Assembly: GCF_963678635.1 (NCBI RefSeq)
Contig: NC_087070.1
Coordinates: forward strand, 34,907,109-34,971,108
Reading direction: 5' to 3'
Origin: Symsagittifera roscoffensis
Lineage: Eukaryota; Xenacoelomorpha; Acoela; Convolutidae
Length of the DNA: 64,000 bases
The notes beneath the pieces are model-generated. The model was not told the origin of the DNA, did not search any database, and was given only the letters and a program-made list of their open reading frames with translations. Below are positions 24,201 through 36,200 of the stretch, one piece after another. Every line of letters begins with the position of its first letter. Position 1 is the first letter of the stretch. Both the position numbers and the translations under genes were made by a program.

Positions 24201-27200
24201 TCAATGATTATAGATCAAAATAATTATATAATGAGGGGTCGTCTGCTCCTAACCATCTTGAGAAAAGTGACCAGTGACTCTCTGTTATCGTTCCAGTGTA
24301 GCGGCAACTCAACAGCCGGTGGGACCTTCTCACACGACACTTCAATACTGAACTCGAGACAGTTACTGTAGTTATAATTCACATCCTGCATTCCCCCTTC
24401 AAACGGATACCAGTCCCCACCCGAAAGATAACCCCCAGGGAACTTTTCTTGGGGCCACTCCTTCGGACAAGGGTATCCACCCTTCATCCCCGGATTCGTT
24501 TCCACGTAATTATGGGATATATATCGGAACACATCAATGTCCTCAACAATGGTGTTCTTGGCGTGATCGTAAGGGTAGCAGACGACTTTGGTCCCACCGT
24601 GGTAGGCGACTAGAAACGAAAACACTTACATATTCATTTTAAACTTAAACCATAGCCAACAGACAGTTAAAACAATTCAATGAACGCGAGGAAACAGAAA
24701 AATACTGATTTATTTTCAGATAATGAGAAAAAACTTTATTTCTTTTAGAAAAAACTGCAGCATTCGAACTTCAAAGACAATCAGATGGCTTTTAAGCTCT
24801 TTAAATTTCAACAATAATTTATGATTGACACGCTTTTGGTAAAATAAACATAAATTGAGAAAATAAGATCAATAAGTAAAACTTTTAATTCGCTGGGAAA
24901 TCTGAAAATTAAATTCCACTTTCGAAATTAGAAGCCGATCACGTTTTTCGTGACCTTTACACTTTAGCAGTTTGATAGTGGAGTTTGCCTTCCTCTCATG
25001 CCTCCAATATTGGTCAGTTCATTGTAAAATAGACGCATATATGTCAACAAATCTTTAAGTACTTTGTATATTTGTTATCAATTGTTAATATTGGATAAAT
25101 AAATAACTAGTCATACTGGAAAGAATGAATGGGACATTGTGCATCCATTGAATGATATTCCTCGTTTCCGGCTGCAGTTTCAACAGTGACTGGGGGGTCC
25201 CGTCGTAGAGGAAGTTGCGGTTCAAGTCACTCCTGTTACCATTCTCCCTCCCCGTAGACCACACTAGCTTCGAAGGCTGATTGGTCAGATCGTACTCTGG
25301 AATGGAGGAACGGTGTCGCTCTTTGCATACAACAGCAAAAAATAGGGTGAGCCACCGTTTTTTTTTTCTAATTTTTTTTCAAAACTTTTTTAATGTTCTA
25401 AATCAATAACATCAAAAGCAGTCGGTAAACGATTCGAAAACGGTTCCTCTAGTGCCCAACCTTCTCTCAGCCTGAATGTTTATTCTACAACTTAGGATGT
25501 CGATTTTGTTTGTTCCCACCATTGAAAATGGGGAGGTGCTTTGTTTTCTGAAGTGTTTTAATTTTTTTTGTTCCGACAATTTGAAAAATGGTGAGATCTT
25601 TGTATACGGGTGTGTTTTAGTTTCTTTAGTTTTCCAAACAAACTCAAGTATCACAAGCAATCACCAGTATGGGTCAAATGATATATCAGATTAAAGCCCT
25701 TTCAGTCGTGATTTGAACGACATTAAGACATTTTCAAAAGACTGTCTCAGTATCGAGAAAACCGGGTTTAAAAATTTTGATTTCTGGTCTAATTTCGAGC
25801 AAATAAAGCAAGAGATCAGGCTTACATTAGCTTATTTATGCTTCATTTAAGCCGTGAAAATTACTATTGTGGTTGAATTTTAACAACCGAAACTGAAAAT
25901 ATTACATTAATTATTTTTAGTATTTCATGACATTTTAATTTACAAAAAGGACACTGCCTCGAAACTGCACTTCGTAAACGAACAAATAACAGCGGAAAGA
26001 AGCATTAAACAGAGGCAAAGCTGCGCTTCGCAAACATTAGCGATAACACGACAAAAAAGTAGCTTATAAAAACAAATAAGAGAAATTAGAAATATGCCTC
26101 GAATAGGTAAAACTTTGTTACGTATCGGAATCGAACCTGCGACCTCGAGAACAATTTATCATTGGCAATTTTTCGATAAAATTAACCCAATTTGAGAAAT
26201 TTGAATCAATAGGTAAAACTTTATTTCACTCGTAAATTCGATTATATTCCGCTTTGGAAACTAAAATTTGATCATGTTTTCCATGAAGTTTACATTTTCG
26301 CTGTTCGACGGTGGAGTTGCCTTTCTTTTAACAAAGGAAATGAACTGAATTGAAAAAGAAAAAAATCAAACCGCGAAAAGTTAAATTTGAGCCTGAACAA
26401 ATTTAAAGACTTTTACCGGAAAAAATATTAATCGCGATCAAAAAACAGCGGAAAGTAGCATTACGCAGAGGCAAAGCTGCGCTTCGCAAACATAAGCGAT
26501 AACACGACAAAAAGCAGCTTATAAAAAGAAATAAGAGAAATATGAAATATGCCTCGAATTAGTAAAACTTTGTTACGTATCGGAATCGAACCAGCGGACT
26601 CACGATTTGGAGTCCCACGCCCTGCCCTCTCGGCCAGGAATGCTTAACAATTGGCAAAACTAGTCATAAACAAAGCAGTTACATATGCTAATAAATTTCC
26701 AGTGCAATTCAGCAAAAGTGGCGCCAAATACAAATAGACACAATTTTTCAAGTAATCATTTGGAAAATAACAAACTGAAGGCATACACACCACCTTTGCA
26801 AGTAATAAATTGGAAAGCATAAAGCCACATTATGTATAAAACATGCATTTCAAAAAATTGCCACTTATATCGACTTTAAAAAAATTTTGAAATCGAGTTT
26901 TTATGATTGTTATGTTGTTTGAAATAAATAGTTTTTTTTAGGTTCATTTGATGAATCAAAAATGCATCAACTGTGTTAACTTATTACTAAGTCAAAGCAC
27001 ATGCTATCAAAAAGCCGTAAAGGTGCCACCAAAGCTGGAGCCAATATTTGCGACTTAGGTTAGAAAAAAACGATAGTCATACTATTATATTACGCTCACC
27101 TAAGTTAACTAGAGTAAAAAAATGCAAGAGCTCCGAAACAAAATGGGTAGAAACCAAGCTTAGAAAATGAAAAAAACTCACTGACTATGCGAATCGATCC

Positions 27201-30200
27201 ACTGACCTCCAAATTCTGAGTTCCTCGTCTATATCTTACACAAAAACTGCTACTGACAAAAAATTACAGGCGTTGAACTATGAGAGGCAAAAAAAAAACA
27301 CCGCGCGTTGTAGAGTTCTACACAGAGGCGAAATTGCACTTCGCATACACAAGCAAAAATATGACCGATAACGCAACTGGGAAATTTTCTTAAGTGACAC
27401 ACGCAAATTATGACGCATTAACTGTACCAGTCAATTGAAAAAAGAATTTACCAACTAACATGCATCAGTTTATTGAGCAGTCCATGGAGCAGTAAGAACA
27501 TGAAAAAATTAAAGTTAATAAAAATGAAATGATTTTTTTTAATTTGAGATTGTTTAGGAAAATCATCCCCCACACGCCATATTAAGTACAAAGTGATAAA
27601 TGTCGCGCCTAGTAACAAATCAAGTATGACAGGCAAAAAAGCTTCCTTCAACCAATTTGGAACGATTTCTATGACGGATTAAATCTCCGCTTACGCGTTA
27701 ATAGCGCGAAATATATCGCACGTTAATTGTCCCAAATTGGCCAAAGTGGCAATTTTTATACCACCATAACTTTACAAAAAAAGAGCACAGGTAAAATATC
27801 TGATCAATTTTAAGCTCAGGACAAAAATACTTGAATGATAAAAAAATCTTGTCAAAAATTGCTAGTTAAGAAGTCGAAATTTGTCTGAAGAAAAAAAACA
27901 CTCCGAGCACAAATACTCCGTTAGTTAACAAAAGTCGGATCAATAATAGTCTGTTAAAACAAAATGGGTAGAAACCAAGCTTTAAAGATGAAAAAAATTC
28001 ACTGACTACGCGAATCGATCCACGGACCTCCAAATTCCGAGTTTTTCGTCTATATCTTACACAAAAACCACTACCGCCAAAAAATCACAGGCGTTGAACT
28101 ATGGGAGAGGCAAAAAAAAACACCACGCGTTGTAGAGTTTTACACAGAGGCGAAATTGCACTTCGCATACACAAGCAAAAATATGACCGATAACGCAACT
28201 GGGAAATTTTCTTAAGTGACACACGCAAATTATGACGCATTAACTGTACCAGTCAATTGAAAAAAAAGTTACCAACTAACATGCATCAGTTTATTGAGCA
28301 GTCCATGGAGCAGTAAGAACATGAAAAAACTACTTTTAATAAAAATGAAATGAATTTTTTTTTAATTTGAGATTGTCTAGGAAAATCATCCCCCACACGC
28401 CATATTAAGTACATAGTGATAAATTTCGCGCCTAGTAACAAATCAAGTATGACAGGCAAATAAGCTTCCTTCAACAAATTTGGAACGATTTCTATGACGG
28501 ATTAAATCTCCGCTTACGCGTTAATAGCGCGAAATATATCGCACGTTAATTGTCCCCAATTGGCCAAAGTGGCAATTTTTATACCACCATAACTTTACAA
28601 AAAATGAGCACAGGTAAAATATCTGATCAATTTTAAGCTCAGGACAAAAATACTTGAATGATAAAAAAAAATCTTGTCAAAAATTGCTAGTTAAGAAGTC
28701 GAAATTTGTCTGAAGTACTTCGTTACTTAACGAAAGTCGGAACAATAATAGTCTGTTTTAAAATCCTTAGCATTGACTGTAATTAATATCTGGTAATTGA
28801 TTAAAATGAACACTTTCAAAATGAACACATTTCATCGCAACAATATTTGCGTCGCAACAATATTTGTGACTTAGGTTGGAAAAAAAAGATAGTTCATACT
28901 ATAACACAAGCATTGCTTGCGTAAACACACACCATCAATAAAATGGGTTAATGCTCTACAGCTGATCTGATGAGCTTGCTTCTGATAAATGCCTACTTTA
29001 AATATGATGTATTGAATACAAAAGCAAAACTTTTTTTCTTGAATGCTTTCGAATAAAAACTAACTTCAATCAAGCACACAATTTTAACGAGACTGAATAA
29101 GCAGAACACCAAAAAAATACGATACGCATAAACATCAACTTGCCCGAAGTTGAACTAACTTAGCGTCGTGAGGGTCTTCAATCTTCCGTCTGGATTAGCA
29201 GAAAGTAGAAAATGTATCCTCGTGTTATCCACCAGCCACGTCACCTCTCTATTTGTGCCATAATTCGCTAAAATATACTCTGCAAAGGTGGCCAACACTT
29301 CCAGCCCTACCAATTCATTGCCGTGGAGACTTGAGATGAGCTTCATTTCCGGTTCCCCTGAAACAGATAAAATTCGGTAAAACATCGGAAACACTGTAAT
29401 TGTTCGACCATTAGAAACTTTGTATTCGGGTCTTTTACTTATTTTTTGTTTTTGTTATCCACGTAAAATCCTATTACCACAAATAATCATCGGAATGGGT
29501 CGAGTGATATATCATATTAAAGCCCTTTACGTCGTGAATCGAACGACATTTAAAAATTTTGAAAAAAAATCTCGAGAAACACTAGTTTGAAATTTTTGAT
29601 TTTTCTCTCAAATTCAAGCTAATCAGTGAAGCTTAAGCCGTGAAATTTTAGTTTTACTTGGGCAAAGCTAGTTGCTGGATTTTTTCAGCGCCAATTTGGT
29701 AATCAAAAACTTCAAAATTCAAAAAAACTTCACCCTAAGTTCTATTTTTTCGTTCAGATCTTTTCATCACATCTCACAGAAAAAAAAACGACAATGTGAA
29801 ATAAAAAAATTGTATATTTTATGACTATGGTCGGAAAACTCTGTGTTAATTGCAGAGTAACCGGCTATCTTTGTTGCTAATTGGAAAATTTTCAAAAGAT
29901 GCAATACTAAGTAAATATTGGACGTATTTATTTAGGCATATGTAAAAAAGCTAATATGATCATTTTGAAGGAGTGACAAATCATTAATTACGATGAAATC
30001 AAAAAAGTTCTACGAAATTTTGATATATCACACAATAAATTACTTTAATCGCCAAAAACCAAAAAATTAATAATATATCAATTTAATTCGTTGAAAATGT
30101 AAGTAATAACTTTCATGGTTTTAAAATTGAGAGCAAAAAAAGACAAAAACTAAAATCTGTATCTAACTAAAACGCAAGGAAACAGAAAAAAGACTGACAT

Positions 30201-33200
30201 TTTTTTTAAATTTTAACTTTCAAACTTCAAAAAAGTATAGATGGCTGCTTAAAGCTCTTTGAATTTTCAAAACAATTTAACATTCTATAAAATTAAATCA
30301 ATTTGAAAAAATGGATCAATAGGTAAAGCTTTTATTCCGCTACAAAATCTGCAATTTGAATTCCTCTGTCGAAATTAGAAGTCGATCAGGTTTTTTGTGA
30401 CCTTTACACTTTCGCTGATCGAAAGTGGAGTTTGCTTTCCTCTTAACAATGGAAATTAACTGAACTTGAACAGAAATCAAAAGTCAAACGTTGAAAAATC
30501 AAATTTGAGCCCAAACCAACTTCAAAGATTTTCTTCAGAAAAAAAATTATCACGACTTATATAAAAGTCTTCACGATCATTTATCGACTCTTAAAAAACA
30601 AGACTTCCTTTCTGCTCTTATTTGGTTTGCTTGAAATATACTGAAATTCAATTTCAAGAGAGTTTTAATTACTCAATACTCCTTCAAAGGAAAACCATTA
30701 ACGAATAAGAATCAAATTTCGTCTGTTTCTAGTCAATTCATTCGAACTCTCGCAGTATAAACAATTTGAGATGAAGTAAAAACAAAGGGAAACATGATAA
30801 CGGACACAATTTTAAGGTAAAACGAGCTAAGAAACATTGGTTACGCTCCGCATAAATTGTCAATTTGAATTAGAATACTTAGAAAACAGAGTGTAATTTT
30901 TTGGATGCTTCCTTTGAAGTTTCCTACCTTTTTCATGCAAAGATGGATTGTCAGAAATGACCAGCACGTTCATTTCGTGTTTTTTGAATGACTTGCCAAT
31001 GCTGTAGATAAATGTCAACTCTGGGTATCTAAAATCAGAAACGGTAATCATTTCGGCTCTTCCCCCTCCCCCCCCCCCCCCCCCCCCAACCGCACATATG
31101 CATCAATATAACCTGTAACGAGTGGTCTTACAAGGTTAAGTATCAACACCAAATATGTTTGTCACAGCCTATTTAGTCCGCATACCAATTTTTGTAACAA
31201 TCCGATAATGTGAACAAAATTTTACTTGTAAAATTTCGCTGGTGGGGGGATGAAAAATTTGAGAAATCAAATGACCTCCACAAATTCCAACAACTGAAGA
31301 AAAAACAAAAAAAAACAAAATTGGTTCGCAATATATAACTGCACTTGCTTCAATTTATTCATCTTTATACTGACAAAAACTGAAACGATTTCAATTAATT
31401 TAACTGTTGTCAAGTATCATCACGTGCACTCATTTCTACCGCTAGAATAAAAGAACCAATTATAAGCAGGGGCGGATCTGGGTCCAAAGCGAGGGGGGCT
31501 TATAGTCAAAAAAAATTTTGATCTTTTTTTTAAGTTGATCAAATTGAAAATCACAATTTGACACTATTTTCTGCGCCGCAGGTGAATTTTGGAGAAAATA
31601 GGCCAAAAAAACGTTTTTAGGAATTTTTTGGATATTTCACCAAGAAATTGCGCTTTTCGGCGCGACCCCCTCAAAATTAGTATATATTGGCGCCGAACGC
31701 GCCTGTAGCAAAATTTTAGGGTCAATAAGCCAGAAATGGATATATCAAAAAGTACAAAGGTGGACCCTTTGGGTCGACAGGGGGTCGAAACCCTGCTGAG
31801 GGGGAAGGCGTTCGCCGAACTCTCCCCCACTATAACCGCTATTGATTCTAAGCATGGTTTGAGTGAAATGAATTTTCTTGTGAACACAATCAATTTGAAG
31901 TTAAAAAGATTAAATAGATTATATCTAACTCACTTTTCGTGCAATTTCTCAATGAAGCTATCCGGATCCATCGATGCCCTGTATTCACCTGGCTGTTCCA
32001 CTGCCAACGACAGTTCACTAAGCCGAAAGTATTCTTTGTCTCTGTACTGTAACTGCTTGTCCGAGGGATACAAGTAGAAGTTTTGAACTGTTTGCTTATT
32101 GGCATCTACTTTTATCTGTACTTCTGGGCTATTCAGGTACCTCGAAACAAAGTAGAGTCTCCACACATGTTCAAAAAAAAGAGACATTTCTTTGTCAGTT
32201 TCAACAATGAAACCGAAGATAAAAGAGTCTTTAAAATAAATACACTACAGAACAAAATAAACAGCTAGACTGTTCTGCCTTTTTAAAAGCTTATTCAATT
32301 CCTCATTTTTTGAAGACTCTCAAAATCCAAGCAAAATACGGCTCTAAACTACGAGGCCAAATTGTAAATTTCAAAGGCGCGCAGAATTGTCTTTGCATAA
32401 CTGCGGAATCTGGAGACAAGCCAATTTGTGAGTGGAATCCACTTTCAAATTGTTGCGGAATTCACGACCAAATACCTTGTAATGTAAATTTTGTTAGCAA
32501 ATCGGTTATTTGAGAAACTTCTTTCTCCATTGGAGAGTTTATTGCAGATGGAAAAGTTGGCATGTTCAGACGCTTGAACTCTTATCGATATTTTCAATGA
32601 ATGTAGTTGAATCCACTGACTCCGAAAAGACATTTGAAAAAAAGGGGTTTTACTTTGTCTAATCTGGAACTTGGATTTAAGTTTGTCCACTTGGATAGTT
32701 GTTTAAATTTACCCTCAAGGCAGTTCGGAAGGAAAACAGCGACAGAAGCAATTGTGACAAAATGATGTCAAAATTTCTTTTTTAAAGCTTTTCTGGAGGT
32801 TTTTTGTTGTTTACTGTTAAGTTAAAAAGTGGAAGCTGAATTGTTCAATGAGCAACTAAAAGTATTCAATATACAAAGGCAAAAATGCACCTCGTACATA
32901 CAAGCAAAAACGCCATGAAATATCTTAGGGTCAAAAACTAGAAACAAAAAAATGAAATTTGAAAAACAAATGACCTTTTCCTCTTGACTGCACTACACAA
33001 TTGTGCCACTGATGCTTTAGAGACAGTTGAATACGAGTAATAAACGCAAGGAAACAGAGAGAAATGCCAACTCGTTTTTCGAAAAAAAAAAATCTCAGTA
33101 TTCGAGTTTCAGAGAAAAAAATAGACGCAATTCAAGAATTGTCTATGATTGGCATTTTTCCTTCAAGATATCCCATTTAGAGAAAACTGGACCAAGTGGT

Positions 33201-36200
33201 AATATTTTTTACTCCGCTGGAAATTCAGAGATTTTAAGTCAATTTTTAAAATTAGAAGTCGATCACGTTTTTCGCGACCTTTACATTTTTGCTGTTCGAT
33301 AAAGCAGTCTGCCTTAATTTTTGCCTTTTAACAAAATAAGTGTACTGAATCAAAAAATCGAAATTCAAACCGCGATAAATCGAAACTAGCGAAAAACATA
33401 ACTCAGGTGCTTCGAATTTTTAACAACTCACAAAAAAACCGCATATATTGGAAACAAGATCTGCAGCTTTTTAGTGTACTCTGACAGCACCCAATTACAG
33501 GGTTAATAATTTCAAATTTTATAAACTTTTTTAAATTGCAATTTTGAAAAACCAGAAAAATGTTAATTTGGAAATTTTATAGGACCTCTGGAGAAATTTG
33601 GTGGCCACAATCCCAACCACTGAGAGTAACCTGAGAGTACCCTACTATAGGGTTGGGAATTTCAAATTAGTGTACTCTGACAGCATCCAGTTACAAGGTT
33701 GGTAATTTCAAATTTTGAAATTTTTTTAATTGCAATTTTCGAAAAATCATAAAAGCGTCATCTCAAAAATTTAAAGGGCCTCTGGAGAAAACTGGAGGCC
33801 ACATTTGCAATCACTGAAAGTAACCTGAGAGCACCCTACAGTAGGGTTAGGAATTTCAAATTTCGTGAAATTTTTTTAAACTTAAGTTTCCCGAAAAAAA
33901 TTGAAAAAATGATAAAAAAACGTCAGATCTCGAAATATAAAATGTTTTGAGCATTCTTATTTAGATGCAAGAATTGCGACGCCTGGTTGTACGCTGACAA
34001 TAAAGTTGTCTCTTCATCAAATTAAGAGTTTCAAATTTTGTGAATTTTTTTGTAAGTTCTTTTGAAATTTTTGAAAAATCGAAAAAAAACGTCACATCTC
34101 GGAAACTAAAAGCATTTAAGCAGTCGCATTCGGACGCAACATTTGCAAATCCTGAGAGTACCCTCACAGTACCCAACGAAATGGCTGAAAATTCATATTA
34201 CCTGAAACTTTTTAAATTTACGTTTTCCGGAAATTTTCTAATAAAAACACTAAAAACGTCATTACTCGAAAATTACAATAAATGAGTAGTCATATTTGGA
34301 TGCCGATTTAAAACTCCTGAGAGTATCCTGGAAGCACCCTAGTTAGGATTTTTCTAATTTTGCGAAATTTTAAAACAAAGATCAACTGAAAATTTTGAAA
34401 AAAAATCATGAAAAAACCTCATATCTCGAAAACTACAAGGATTTGAGCACTCACACTAAAAGGCAAGTTTTAAACCCAATCCCTTAGAGTACCCTGACAG
34501 CACTCAACTACAAGGTTAGGAATATCAAATTTCGAAAAAGAAAATTAATTTAAATTTTCTGAAAATTTTTTGAAAAAATCACAAAAACGTCATATATCTC
34601 GAAGACTACAAGATTTGAGCAGTCATATTCAGAAGAAAGATTCGCAACCCCTTAAAGCACTCTGACAGCACCTAACTACAGGTTAGGAATTTGAAAAATT
34701 GAAGAAAAACATCACATTATTTTTTGAAAACATCACAAAAAAAAGTAATATCTCGAAAACTAAAAGCATTTAAGCAGTCGCATTCGGACGCAACATTTGC
34801 AACTCCTGAGAGTACCCTCACAGTACCCAACGACATGGCTGAAAATTCATATTACCTGAAACTTTTTAAATTTACGTTTTCCGGAAATTTTCTAATAAAA
34901 ACACTAAAAACGTCATTACTCGAAAATTACAATAATTGAGTAGTCATATTTGGATGCCGATTTAAAACTCCTGAGAGTATCCTGGAAGCACCCAAGTTTG
35001 GATTTTTCTAATTTTGCGAAATTTTAAAATAAAGATCAACTGAAAATTTTGAAAAAAAATCATGAAAAAACCTCATATCTCGAAAACTACAAGGATTTGA
35101 GCACTCACACTAAAAGGCAAGTTTTAAACCCAACCCCTTAGAGTACCCTGACAGCACTCAACTACAAGGTTAGGAATATCAAATTTCGAAAAAGAAAATT
35201 AACTTAAATTTTCTGAAACTTTTTTGAAAAAATCACAAAAACGTCATATATCTCGAAGACTACAAGATTTGAGCAGTCATATTTAGAAGAAAGATTCGCA
35301 ACCCCTTAAAGCACTCTGACAGCACCTAACTACAGGTTAGGAATTTGAAAAATTGAAGAAAAACATCACATTATTTTTTGAAAACATCACAAAAAAAGTA
35401 ATATCTCGAAAACTAAAAGCATTTAAGCAGTCGCATTCGGACGCAACATTTGCAACTCCTGAGAGTACCCTCACAGTACCCAACGACATGGCTGAAAATT
35501 CATATTACCTGAAACTTTTTAAATTTACGTTTTCCGGAAATTTTCTAATAAAAATACTAAAAACGTCATTACTCGAAAATTACAATAATTGAGTAGTCAT
35601 ATTTGAATGCCGATTTAAAACTCCTGAGAGTATCCTGGAAGCACCCAAGTTTGGATTTTTCTAATTTTGCGAAATTTTAAAATAAAGATCAACTGAAAAT
35701 TTTGAAAAAAAATCATGAAAAAACCTCATATCTCGAAAACTACAAGGATTTGAGCACTCACACTAAAAGGCAAGTTTTAAACCCAACCCCTTAGAGTACC
35801 CTGACAGCACTCAACTACAAGGTTAGGAATATCAAATTTCGAAAAAGAAAATTAACTTAAATTTTCTGAAACTTTTTTGAAAAAATCACAAAAACGTCAT
35901 ATATCTCGAAGACTACAAGATTTGAGCAGTCATATTTAGAAGAAAGATTCGCAACCCCTTAAAGCACTCTGACAGCACCTAACTACAGGTTAGGAATTTG
36001 AAAAATTGAAGAAAAACATCACATTATTTTTTGAAAACATCACAAAAAAAGTAATATCTCGAAAACTAAAAGCATTTAAGCAGTCGCATTCGGACGCAAC
36101 ATTTGCAACTCCTGAGAGTACCCTCACAGTACCCAACGACATGGCTGAAAATTCATATTACCTGAAACTTTTTAAATTTACGTTTTCCGGAAATTTTCTA

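Larger units (their letters stand above)
27136..28745 (+). repeat. Tandem duplication, two units about 821 bp apart
   Basis: CAAAATGGGTAGAAACCAAGCTT begins at 27139 and 27960, and the two units stay similar to the block ending AATAATAGTCTGTT. Each unit contains a tRNA-like B-box relic (near 27185 and 28008), a SINE-tail piece (near 27320 and 28145) and a family E block. Intron 10. Confidence 0.9.

Noticed and set aside
27448-28477. Two similar hydrophobic 63-67 residue frames
   Set aside because: They are copies of the same non-coding family E repeat within the tandem duplication.
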